Assembly: GCA_044341025.1 (NCBI GenBank)
Contig: JBIISM010000008.1
Location: 44,374 to 108,373, forward strand
From: JABMMZ01 sp044341025
GTDB taxonomy: Bacteria; Bacteroidota; Bacteroidia; NS11-12g; UBA955
Direction of reading: 5' to 3'
DNA: 64,000 bases
How positions within the stretch are numbered: the first letter of the stretch is position 1; every line of letters begins with the position of its first letter. Shown one piece after another: positions 1 to 7,842 of the stretch. The notes below the pieces were generated by a model. It had not been told where the DNA came from. It worked only from the letters and a program-made list of their open reading frames with translations, and did no database searches. The position numbers were made by a program, and so were the translations under genes.

Positions 1-1
1 C

Positions 2-604
2 GTTACGTTTATGCCCGTTCAAATTGGAAGTCAGACTAAGGCCTATTTTTCAAATACAGACGTAATTGATGGTGTTTTATATGCGTTGAAAAACAATGCA
101 AGCATAATCAATTTATCTTTGGGTAAACAGTTTTCTCCTCAATTAGAGAACTTAACTGAGTCACAACAAAAAGAGTTAATTAATAATTTCGGAAAAGATG
201 AGGAAATGTTTTGGAAGGAACTGTTTGCAATTGCGGAAAAGCAAAATACGACCATTGTTATAGCCGCCGGCAATAGCGGGATCTTATCGGGTATAGATCC
301 CATGCAACGATATGAAAATGCTATTATTGTAGGTGCAGTTGATAGAGACATGAAACTAGCCAATTTTAGCAATTACGGCGCGTTCAATACCATTTGTGCT
401 CCCGGCGTTCAAATAGTGAGTGCGGTGCCCGGAAATAACTTTGCCGCAATGGATGGGACTAGTATGGCCGCCCCAATCGTATCTGGAGCTATTGCATTGT
501 ATAAATCAATTTATCCTAATGCAACAAATTCAGAGATTAAGAGAAAACTTAAGAGTTCTTCACAAATTGGCAATGTTATAAATGTTGAAATGCTTTTAAA
601 ATAA
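2..604 (+). CDS. Subtilisin-like serine protease (S8), C-terminal part
   Basis: Peptidase of the S8 (subtilase) family. The visible part has the oxyanion-hole Asn region (AAGNSG) and the catalytic Ser motif (GTSMAAP). The catalytic Asp and His blocks would lie upstream, outside the window. The frame is open to the first base and reads VTFMPVQ, the usual strand before the mid-domain of subtilases, so the ATG at 11 is an internal Met and the gene is cut by the window edge. It ends soon after the catalytic domain, with no obvious C-terminal sorting domain. Six bases separate it from the next gene, suggesting co-transcription. Whether it is secreted cannot be judged without the N-terminus. The family call is firm; the substrate is unknown. 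Confidence 0.9.
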   Translation, partial: VTFMPVQIGSQTKAYFSNTDVIDGVLYALKNNASIINLSLGKQFSPQLENLTESQQKELINNFGKDEEMFWKELFAIAEKQNTTIVIAAGNSGILSGIDPMQRYENAIIVGAVDRDMKLANFSNYGAFNTICAPGVQIVSAVPGNNFAAMDGTSMAAPIVSGAIALYKSIYPNATNSEIKRKLKSSSQIGNVINVEMLLK

Positions 605-610
605 ATAGAA

Positions 611-1492
611 ATGACAATACAAGATGCCTTTAAAAAATTAGACTTAGCTATTGGGATTGGCAAAGACCGCGTAGAATTAAAATTCAATCAATTAAAAAAA
701 GAATTGAATGAAAAAATACGAATAACGTCAAATGAAAAGCTGAAAGGGATATTTGTCAGTAGGTTAAATGAAGTGGAAGCCGCGTATGCTGTTCTTTTAG
801 AACATTTTGAGCCGCTTCGTATTAAAACAAAAACCCAAGATATTGTGATACCTGAATCTAATAGTGAGCAGAGAACATACTATTTTTTTAATGGTAAGGA
901 AAGGGAAGGTCCTTTTTCTTTAAGTGAATTAAAAGCGAAAGGACTAAATTGGGATACCTTTGTTTGGTATGAAGGTCTTAATGATTGGAAAAAAGCTTGT
1001 GAAATCGAAGAACTTTCAGGGCTTTTTGCAACAGTACCGCCTCCAATTAAGAATCAAATAGAACCATTAAATGCTGCTGCTCTATCAAATGAAAATACAG
1101 CAGCAGCGTTTCCAATAATCAATTCAAATACTCCCGCAGATACTCAAGATAGCCCAGTACCAGTGAGCTCTCATGGCAATAGCCAATCAATGTTCTCTAA
1201 TATGTTTTCTTTCGACGGAAGAATTCGAAGAACAGAATTTGGTTTTACTTTAATATTATACGCAGTGCTGTATTTTATTATTGGCTTTATAGCTAATATC
1301 AAAAGTTCATTTTCTATTATAGTTTTAGCATATGTTCCTTTGGTTTGGATGTTGTGGGCGCAAGGTGCCAAAAGATGCCACGATTTAGGGAAAAGTGGTT
1401 GGTGGCAAATAATACCATTTTATGTATTTTGGCTAATTTTTCAAGATGGAGATGCTGGGGTCAATCAATATGGTAATAATCCCAAAGACTAA
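611..1492 (+). CDS. J-like / GYF_2 / DUF805 membrane protein
   Basis: Three-part protein of 293 residues. Residues 1-75 are helical and look like a degenerate J-domain: an AYAVL motif resembles helix III, but there is no HPD. Residues about 92-135 are a GYF_2 domain (YYFFNGKEREGPFS, then FVWYEGLNDWKKA). A low-complexity linker follows. The C-terminal 100 residues are a DUF805 membrane domain (FDGRIRRTEF at its start, several hydrophobic helices, CHDLGKSGWW, and the ending D-G-D-x-G-x-N-x-Y-G-x-N-P). GYF_2 plus DUF805 is a common bacterial pairing of unknown function, and GYF domains generally bind proline-rich peptides. It follows the S8 protease by 6 bp, so the two may work together. No enzymatic role is evident. 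Confidence 0.8.
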   Translation: MTIQDAFKKLDLAIGIGKDRVELKFNQLKKELNEKIRITSNEKLKGIFVSRLNEVEAAYAVLLEHFEPLRIKTKTQDIVIPESNSEQRTYYFFNGKEREGPFSLSELKAKGLNWDTFVWYEGLNDWKKACEIEELSGLFATVPPPIKNQIEPLNAAALSNENTAAAFPIINSNTPADTQDSPVPVSSHGNSQSMFSNMFSFDGRIRRTEFGFTLILYAVLYFIIGFIANIKSSFSIIVLAYVPLVWMLWAQGAKRCHDLGKSGWWQIIPFYVFWLIFQDGDAGVNQYGNNPKD

Positions 1493-1540
1493 TTTTTTAT
1501 CTCGATAAAAATCATTGCAATATATTATCAACCTTAAAAT

Positions 1541-1663
1541 ATGAAATTAAGTATTATAATTCAAGTCGTTTTGTCCTTTGTTATCGTCATCGGTTCATTG
1601 TTTGTTCGTTACCGCTTTAATCCCTTATCCAGATGTTCTACAAATTCGTTAAGATTCCTGTGA
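1541..1663 (+). CDS. Possible small membrane peptide
   Basis: A 40-codon frame from ATG 1541 to TGA 1661-1663 encodes a short peptide with one hydrophobic segment (IIIQVVLSFVIVIGSLFV) followed by basic residues. It overlaps the start of the next gene by 31 bp in another frame. It may be a real small membrane protein, a leader that couples translation to the gene at 1633, or chance. No family is recognised. Confidence 0.2.
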   Translation: MKLSIIIQVVLSFVIVIGSLFVRYRFNPLSRCSTNSLRFL

Positions 1664-2457
1664 ATAGATTCAATTTGTTTCTGCTTTGTTTTTGTTTTAT
1701 TTGGAATAAATTAGATGCTCAAATTTTGAACATCGATAGGGAGTTTGCTGCCGATTCATTGCGCAAGAATTGGGACTTTTGTGGCGGGATAAATTTTTCA
1801 TCAGACAAGCAGAAGAATAATATTTTAGACCTTAACACCTCATTGGAATTTGACCGCTTCTTCAAAAACAAGCATGTATTGCTGGGCATGTTTAAAAATG
1901 ACTTGGTATACAGTGGTAAGAGTAAGATTCAGAATGAGGGTATGTTGCATATCCGCTACCGCGACAATGACCAAAGAAAATTTAGCACAGAGCTTTATGC
2001 CCAGTACCAATGGAATGGTGCTTGGGGTATGGAGTACCGCTACCTGTACGGAAGTAATCTGCGTTTTAAACTGTTTGATAAAAATAAGTCTGATTTTTAT
2101 GCAGGTATTGGTTTGTTTCACGAAAATGAACGTTGGAACTGGTCTGGTGTAGCCGATGATGTATTGGCTCAAAATACGAGCAAAATAGAAAGGCAAATGT
2201 TTAGACTAAACACCTATTTAAAATCGTCTTTTAAATTATCAAAGTCGGTCGATTGTTCAATCGTATCCTATTTGCAAATGCCCATGAATTCCAATTTCAA
2301 AAACTGCCGCTGGTATTTAGATGCCAATGTGTATTACCGGGCAACAGATAAGTTTAGTTTTTTTGTGCACTGGGACCATTTTTCAGACGCTTACAGGGTG
2401 GTTCCTATACAAACATTTTATTACAGTTATTCAACAGGTTTAATGGTAAATCTATAA
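1633..2457 (+). CDS. Outer-membrane beta-barrel protein, DUF481-like
   Basis: 274 residues with an N-terminal signal peptide (hydrophobic LFLLCFCFIW, cleavage probably after LDAQ). The rest has alternating aromatic and polar strands (LHIRYRDNDQRKF, YAQYQWNGAWGMEYRY, YYRATDKFSFFVHWDHF), and the chain ends in a hydrophobic strand. This pattern fits a small outer-membrane barrel of the DUF481/YdiY type found in many Bacteroidota. The family assignment rests on the pattern, not a motif match. It could contribute to envelope permeability or structure. The downstream gene starts 9 bp later. The barrel prediction is fairly safe; the family name less so. Confidence 0.55.
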   Translation: MFYKFVKIPVNRFNLFLLCFCFIWNKLDAQILNIDREFAADSLRKNWDFCGGINFSSDKQKNNILDLNTSLEFDRFFKNKHVLLGMFKNDLVYSGKSKIQNEGMLHIRYRDNDQRKFSTELYAQYQWNGAWGMEYRYLYGSNLRFKLFDKNKSDFYAGIGLFHENERWNWSGVADDVLAQNTSKIERQMFRLNTYLKSSFKLSKSVDCSIVSYLQMPMNSNFKNCRWYLDANVYYRATDKFSFFVHWDHFSDAYRVVPIQTFYYSYSTGLMVNL

Positions 2458-2466
2458 ATTCACAAA

Positions 2467-3825
2467 ATGAAAATTAATAAGTCAATCATCAAGATTGTAG
2501 GGCTTCTGGGCGATTTCAATAAGAAAAACACCAAACAACAATACCAAGAATTTATTAATTCAGGATATAGCCGCGAAGTTATACCAGCGAAAGATTTAAC
2601 AGAGAAACAAGAAGCTAGCAAGCGTTTTTTTAAGAATACGTTTTATCCAGAATTTAGAGATATGATGTATCTGGGTCAAGCGGATTCACAGGAGAAAAGG
2701 TTTTCCAAAGTGCAGGCATTTAACGTTGAGCTATCCTATGGGCCAAAGCCATATGTAATAAATATTATAAAGTCTGAAATTTATGTATTTGAAGGCCAAA
2801 TAGGGCTTTTTTCTGTGTCTATTGAAATCGATCCATCTACCTCTATAGATTCATCTGAACAGCTTGAAGAAAAAGCGACAAAAATATCCATTGAAGATGC
2901 AAGTAATGTGACATCAAAGCTGAGGTTATTTAATACAGAAATAAATTATGAAGGCAAGGTTTATGTTTGGTCTCAATGGATTAGTAAATATATTCTTTGT
3001 GGCACTGAATTAGAAAGCAAAGACGGTAAAATTGTCAAAGCAGATGAATTTTCAGGTTCTAAGTTTAAATTGTATACAGTGTACGAACTTGATGATTTAC
3101 CTGATAATTACTTATTGTTTGATCTTGGCACTTGCTCCAAACTAGGCTCCTCAAAAGGGATTAATTCTACTGCGGTACCGCATGAGTCTTATTATAATCG
3201 TATAATGAAGAAAAATAAGATTTCTGTTTTTCAAAACTGGGAAGCCTTGTGTTTATTCGACTCTTTTACTTGTATTGGCAACGGAAAGATTTTAGAAAAT
3301 GCGTATTCAAGTTGGGATGAAACCTACTTCAAGATTTATTTATATCGATTGTTTTTTAAATACAATTTGTATAAATACAATTCCGAAATATTTGAAGACA
3401 AACACAGTGCCACAAAGGTAAGAGATCAATTTGTTGATTTTTTAAACCGTTACGAGATCAGTCATATTTCATTCAATTTCCTGCCCAACGAAATTTACGC
3501 CAAAATAGGGAAGGCTTTGGAGTTGGATGTTGAATTGGAGAAATTTAAAACCAGAATCAACAATCTTTCCAATAAAATTCAAGAAGACCGCGAGTCAAAA
3601 ACCAATATTTTGCTTCAGATTGTTACGGTGCTTGGCGGTATTTCATCGGTGGGTCCGATACTCGATGGACTTGAACATTTTAAACAACAAATTGGCTTCT
3701 CATCTTTGCTATTCTATGCCATTGCAACCCTTCTAATATTGTTGGTTGGTATTGGCGTTTTGTATTTTATTGTTCCTCACGAATTGAAAAAAATATGGAA
3801 AAAAATCAAGTCCATATTTCGATAG
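2467..3825 (+). CDS. Unrecognised protein with C-terminal coiled coil and two TM helices
   Basis: 452 residues of no family I recognise. Residues 1-350 are soluble, mixed alpha/beta, without signal peptide. A long charged helix around 355-378 leads into two hydrophobic segments (about 378-400 and 409-433) and a basic tail (KKIWKKIKSIFR). This layout resembles CorA-like or RMND1-like membrane proteins (cytosolic domain, long stalk helix, two C-terminal TM helices), but the CorA GMN motif is absent. Its 3' end overlaps the next gene by 31 bp, suggesting translational coupling. A membrane-anchored sensor or effector is conceivable in this accessory region, but nothing in the sequence proves a function. 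Confidence 0.5.
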   Translation: MKINKSIIKIVGLLGDFNKKNTKQQYQEFINSGYSREVIPAKDLTEKQEASKRFFKNTFYPEFRDMMYLGQADSQEKRFSKVQAFNVELSYGPKPYVINIIKSEIYVFEGQIGLFSVSIEIDPSTSIDSSEQLEEKATKISIEDASNVTSKLRLFNTEINYEGKVYVWSQWISKYILCGTELESKDGKIVKADEFSGSKFKLYTVYELDDLPDNYLLFDLGTCSKLGSSKGINSTAVPHESYYNRIMKKNKISVFQNWEALCLFDSFTCIGNGKILENAYSSWDETYFKIYLYRLFFKYNLYKYNSEIFEDKHSATKVRDQFVDFLNRYEISHISFNFLPNEIYAKIGKALELDVELEKFKTRINNLSNKIQEDRESKTNILLQIVTVLGGISSVGPILDGLEHFKQQIGFSSLLFYAIATLLILLVGIGVLYFIVPHELKKIWKKIKSIFR

Positions 3826-4352
3826 AAGCCGAGTTTCATATGCTTAGGCATTTTGAATCTTTCTCGGAGTCTAGTTTAAATAGGATTAAAACCGTTTTTA
3901 CCCAAGCACAAATAGATGCTGAAATTAAGCAAGCTGGTTCGCGCTTTTACCAAAGTTTTGCTACGGATATACCGTCAATATTAGACCATGTATTTGCAGG
4001 TGTTTTTCATCAAAAAACTGGCAATAATGGGAATGTGATTTTGTCGCTCCAAACCGATACCCAAGTTGGCGAACATGGCGTAGCAGAAATGGATACGTTA
4101 AGCCAAGAGCAAAAAGATAAAATCACGGTTCAAAACAACCGGGGTTTGGATCTGATGCACTTGCAAGTTGATCAATTGCCACCCAGCAATGCCTATGTGC
4201 TTATATTAAAGCCTTTAGAAAACGGCTACCATTTCATCACCGCTTTTCCGGGCGATGAAGGCATGCCCTTGCCATATGAAACTTTGCCGGAAGATTTAAG
4301 AAAGCAATGCAAGGATTATTGGGATAGACATGTATTTTTAGATAAGATTTAG
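3795..4352 (+). CDS. Unrecognised 185-aa protein with TAFPG motif
   Basis: Soluble protein that starts inside the end of the preceding gene (31 bp overlap, different frame). Its C-terminal half contains YVLILKPLENGYHFITAFPG followed by a proline-containing loop. A strand with an H-x-x-TAFPG ending is reminiscent of some small RNase-like toxin domains of the BECR type, but I cannot confirm that fold and no catalytic set is assignable. The N-terminal 60 residues are helical. The overlap with the membrane protein suggests the two gene products act together. An internal ATG at 3840 is an alternative start that would reduce the overlap. Function unknown. Confidence 0.5.
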   Translation: MEKNQVHISIEAEFHMLRHFESFSESSLNRIKTVFTQAQIDAEIKQAGSRFYQSFATDIPSILDHVFAGVFHQKTGNNGNVILSLQTDTQVGEHGVAEMDTLSQEQKDKITVQNNRGLDLMHLQVDQLPPSNAYVLILKPLENGYHFITAFPGDEGMPLPYETLPEDLRKQCKDYWDRHVFLDKI

Positions 4353-4367
4353 TTTTATTGAATCGCG

Positions 4368-4428
4368 GAAAATTTGAAAGTTTAGCTTGCTTAAATTATA
4401 AATGCTGAAGTTTAAACTTTTAAATTTC
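4368..4428. terminator. Possible bidirectional terminator between convergent genes
   Basis: Between two convergent genes, an A/T-rich imperfect inverted repeat has arms at 4368-4384 (GAAAATTTGAAAGTTTA) and 4413-4428 (TAAACTTTTAAATTTC) around a loop of about 28 bases. Placement suits a shared terminator, but the stem is AT-rich and imperfect. Confidence 0.3.
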
Positions 4429-4436
4429 AGAAGTGC

Positions 4437-6107
4437 TTAGCTGCCCCTTATTTTTTCTAGGTTGTCTTTTACACGCATTGTGTTCGAATGTGTTTCACCA
4501 AAGACATCGATAAAGATTGGCAATGCTTTTAGATAATACAATTTTGCCATTTCAAAGTTACCCAAATCGGCAAAGCATTTACCAATGTTATAATTTGAGA
4601 TAGCAATAGAAGGGTGCTCGTCTCCATGGATATCAATTTTTATTTGCAAACTTTTTTGAAAATAAACCATTGCGTTTTCAAAATCACCAGACTGTTGGTA
4701 TACCCCGCCAATATTGCTAATTGTTGATGCATACCAAGGGTGCTTTATGCCATATAACTTTTCTAATATGTCCAATGCTTTATTGTTGCGCTCTAGCGAC
4801 GATTTAAAGTCTTTTAAATTTAAATCTAACATGGCAATATTGTTGTATAGGGTTGCCGTCCATTCATGGCATTCGCCAAAAATGTTTCTGAATATCTTAA
4901 TGGCTTTGTTGAAATATAGCCTAGCCTCAACATATTTTTTATTGCTGCTAAAGAGCTCTGCAATGTTGTTGTAAGAAATTGCTGTATCTGGATGGTGTCT
5001 TCCGTTTGCTTTTTCTTCTAAATGAATCGATTTGTTGTAATAATTCAGCGCTTCATTAAAGTCGCCTTTATTATGGTATACTTGGCCTAAATTGTTGTAG
5101 ATTTTACCGATTGACTCATGCTCTAATCCAAAATTTTCTATGTAGATCTCCAATGCCTTCTCGAAGTTTATTTGACTTTCTTCAAGCTTGCCTTCATTCA
5201 GCAAAGCGCTACCCAGATTGTTGTGGATCTCTGCCCTTATTTCAATGTGTAATTCTTTTAAATGATCAATTATGCTGAGTGCTTTCTTATATGCAATAAT
5301 GGATTGGTTGTAATTTCCAAGTTCATTCCATTTTGAAGCAATATTTTGAAAAAACACTGCGGCTTCTATATCAAAATGAGGAAAATCAATAGACGTTAAA
5401 AGTTCCATCTTTTTCACTTTGTCATCAGCCTCTAAATACTTAACTGAATGAACAAACAATAGTGCTTTTTTAGGTGTATCAGGTTCAATAAAATTTAAAA
5501 CTTCCTTGAAAATAAACCCTAGTATATCACTTTTTTGAAGTTTTTCTAATTTGCTTACAATTTCAAGTAATAACTTAATATCATTATCCGAAGATGTTTC
5601 GAATAATGATTGCGCAATGCTTTTTATAGCTTGATTTGTCGAATCTTTGCTTGCATTTAAAAAAGCATGGGACAGGGGAACCAACGTTGAATTTGTGAAC
5701 TTGTCTCCAAAGTCTACAAACCATAACAATAAGTCAAATTCATGGCTGTCAACTTTTCTAATCAAAAATTGCTCGAAGCCTTCATTTAATCCTATTAAAT
5801 TAATGCTGTCAATATATTCGAAAATTTCATTTGCCGTGAGATTTGAAAATCTAGCTTCTAAAACTTCTCCTAATACATAATGAAAATAACCCTCCACAGT
5901 AAAACTAACATACAACTTCTCATTAAGCACATTTTCTGTTAATACCCCTTCCAATAGCATTTGTTGGTAGGGCGAATCTATTTGTATACTCTTCACAAAA
6001 TCTCCAATTTTCTCATCATCGAATAACAAATCCACGGGCAAGATGTGTTGCTCGTGTTGCAGCATGAGTTCGGCAAGGCGGTATAGGAGGAGGTGCTTAG
6101 AGGTCAT
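4437..6107 (-). CDS. TPR sensor-like protein 3 of the split STAND operon
   Basis: 556 residues, last gene of a four-gene minus-strand operon. Residues 1-95 are nearly identical to the N-termini of the two upstream paralogues (VDLLFDDEKIGDFVKSIQID, then LLEGVLTENV and VSFTVEGYFHYVLGEVL). That region resembles the winged-helix segment that follows the ATPase in STAND proteins. Residues 100-260 are divergent helices. From about 265 there are seven 42-residue kinesin-light-chain-type TPRs (YNNLGQVYHNKGDFNEALNYY pattern with G-x-x-H-P at the repeat end). There is no signal peptide. Its ATG lies inside the end of the preceding gene (11 bp overlap). By analogy with STAND proteins the TPR array would recognise a ligand and the shared N-terminus would dock on the common NTPase; this is inference. 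Confidence 0.75.
   Translation of the reverse strand: MTSKHLLLYRLAELMLQHEQHILPVDLLFDDEKIGDFVKSIQIDSPYQQMLLEGVLTENVLNEKLYVSFTVEGYFHYVLGEVLEARFSNLTANEIFEYIDSINLIGLNEGFEQFLIRKVDSHEFDLLLWFVDFGDKFTNSTLVPLSHAFLNASKDSTNQAIKSIAQSLFETSSDNDIKLLLEIVSKLEKLQKSDILGFIFKEVLNFIEPDTPKKALLFVHSVKYLEADDKVKKMELLTSIDFPHFDIEAAVFFQNIASKWNELGNYNQSIIAYKKALSIIDHLKELHIEIRAEIHNNLGSALLNEGKLEESQINFEKALEIYIENFGLEHESIGKIYNNLGQVYHNKGDFNEALNYYNKSIHLEEKANGRHHPDTAISYNNIAELFSSNKKYVEARLYFNKAIKIFRNIFGECHEWTATLYNNIAMLDLNLKDFKSSLERNNKALDILEKLYGIKHPWYASTISNIGGVYQQSGDFENAMVYFQKSLQIKIDIHGDEHPSIAISNYNIGKCFADLGNFEMAKLYYLKALPIFIDVFGETHSNTMRVKDNLEKIRGS
5881..6107 (-). repeat. 227-bp shared 5' module, copy 3
   Basis: First 227 bp of the third TPR gene. 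It aligns without gaps to 7616-7842 and 10062-10288. Within the first 125 bp on the plus strand (5881-6005 against 7616-7740) I count 4 mismatches, so these two copies are recent duplicates or are kept alike by gene conversion. Confidence 0.9.
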
Positions 6108-7842
6108 TTAGTTTGTCAAGGGTTTTTTGCCCCATTTTTTTGTAAAAGTTTGCCCTGTTATAATTGCCATTTATTTGATAACATTTCGTAATCCAATGTA
6201 TTAATTCTATTTTTTTGTTTATGTATTTATCGCCATGACAATTAAGAACTTTTAATGAATGTAAAAAACATTTTATTGCCAAGCTGAAAGTCCCATTTTC
6301 CATATAAACTACACCTAAGTTGCTATGTGCTTTTTGTAAATATAGGTGGTCTATAGGAAGTTTTTTCTTAAAAGTTTTAATAGTCTTTTGATACTGCTCA
6401 ATAGCCTCGTTTTTTCGATTTAGTGAATTTAAAATTTTTGCATGAGTTGATTGCATCATTGCAGTCAATACATCATGCTCACCAGAGTTATAGATAATAA
6501 TCTCTATTGCATCTTTTTGAAAAGTTAAAGCTTTGCCTAGTTCTCCTGTGCTGCAATACAATGAAGCCAAATTATTATATATTGTGCCTATCCAAGGGTC
6601 GTTTTTCGGATGAATAGACTGAAAAACATCAAATGCAGTTAAATAAAAAATTTCTGCTTTTTTGTAATCTTTCTTAATGGCATAAGTAATTCCGAGGTTG
6701 TTGTAAATTATTGCAGTTTCAGTATGATTCGCCCCAAAATGAAGAGTGGCTAGTCTTGAAGCTCTTTTCAAATGGTTTATAGATTTAATAATGTTTTTTT
6801 TGTCAACTAGATGCAAAATACTGCCAATGTGATTGTAAGATCTATACGCACTAAAATGATCTTTCCCTTTTGTTTTTTCTGTTATTTTCAAAGCAAGATA
6901 AAGATGTTTTAAAGACATTGGATAATTGCCAAGATCGCTGTAAATCAGACCCAATGAATGATGACATCTTATGGTTGTGTTTTTTTTCTTGTCAGCAAGT
7001 AAATTTAGTGCAACTTGGAAACATGAAAGTGCAGTTTCATATTCTGAGATTATTCTAAATCCAAGTCCAAGTTCAATGTAAATAGTAGCATTTTGAACTT
7101 TGATTCTATTAGCCCCCAATTGACGATAAATTTTTTCAAGTTGGGCCTTTCTGCTACCCTTATCTATATACTTTATGGCATGCAATTTTAATTTTGTGCT
7201 TCTTGAATTTTGTGGTAGATTGGTTTCAAAAATGCACAGAGCTAGGCTTATATAAATTTGGTGGCGTTGTGATTTAATAAAAAAAGCCATTACATTCTCA
7301 AGTACAATTAGATCACTCTCAGTTTGTTTTTTCAAAAGTTCTTCAACTGTTTTTGTAAATAATTCTTTAGAATTATTTTGAAAGTTAGCCAAATGAAATA
7401 CATTTGCTAAGGGCAGTGTAAAAAGAGATAAATTGTCCTCACACCTATCTATCAACCACATCAATCTTGATAAATCACCCTTCTGCACATCTCTTATCAA
7501 ACACTGTTCTACCCCTTCCTTTGCGCCATTCAACTTATTCTTCTCAACAATTTGCTTCAAGACCTCAGCACCCAATCCTTCAGTTCGGTTGTATATAACC
7601 TCGCCCAGCACATAATGAAAATAACCCTCCACAGTAAAACTTACATACAACTTCTCATTAAGTACATTTTCTGTTAATACCCCTTCCAATAGCATTTGTT
7701 GGTAAGGCGAGTCTATTTGTATACTCTTCACAAAATCTCCTATTTGCTCATCGTCGAACAGCAAATCCACTGGCAAGAAGTTTTGCTCCTGCTTAAGCAT
7801 CAAGTCTGCTAAATGGTATAGTAGGAGATGATTAGAGGTCAT
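6097..7842 (-). CDS. TPR sensor-like protein 2 of the split STAND operon
   Basis: 581 residues. The N-terminal module (1-100) matches its two paralogues and continues with a second shared block (LNGAKEGVEQCLIRDV). The middle is helical. From about residue 250 there are about eight TPR-like repeats, more degenerate than in the 818-residue paralogue (YNNLGITYAIKKDYKKAEIFY, YNNLASLYCSTGELGKALTF, HSNLGVVYMENGTFSLAIKC). The gene overlaps both neighbours by exactly 11 bp, and both overlaps have the same layout (LNDL stop, with the next gene's MTS start inside), which points to tandem duplication of a whole unit. The likely role is an alternative ligand-recognition subunit for the NACHT NTPase encoded upstream. 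The divergence of its repeats from those of the paralogues suggests a different target. Confidence 0.75.
   Translation of the reverse strand: MTSNHLLLYHLADLMLKQEQNFLPVDLLFDDEQIGDFVKSIQIDSPYQQMLLEGVLTENVLNEKLYVSFTVEGYFHYVLGEVIYNRTEGLGAEVLKQIVEKNKLNGAKEGVEQCLIRDVQKGDLSRLMWLIDRCEDNLSLFTLPLANVFHLANFQNNSKELFTKTVEELLKKQTESDLIVLENVMAFFIKSQRHQIYISLALCIFETNLPQNSRSTKLKLHAIKYIDKGSRKAQLEKIYRQLGANRIKVQNATIYIELGLGFRIISEYETALSCFQVALNLLADKKKNTTIRCHHSLGLIYSDLGNYPMSLKHLYLALKITEKTKGKDHFSAYRSYNHIGSILHLVDKKNIIKSINHLKRASRLATLHFGANHTETAIIYNNLGITYAIKKDYKKAEIFYLTAFDVFQSIHPKNDPWIGTIYNNLASLYCSTGELGKALTFQKDAIEIIIYNSGEHDVLTAMMQSTHAKILNSLNRKNEAIEQYQKTIKTFKKKLPIDHLYLQKAHSNLGVVYMENGTFSLAIKCFLHSLKVLNCHGDKYINKKIELIHWITKCYQINGNYNRANFYKKMGQKTLDKLNDL
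7616..7842 (-). repeat. 227-bp shared 5' module, copy 2
   Basis: Start of the second TPR gene, colinear with 5881-6107 (near-identical) and 10062-10288 (more diverged, still without indels). Confidence 0.9.

Noticed and set aside
2467..3825. Calling this gene a CorA magnesium transporter
   Set aside because: Only the topology is similar; the GMN motif and the CorA sequence pattern are absent.
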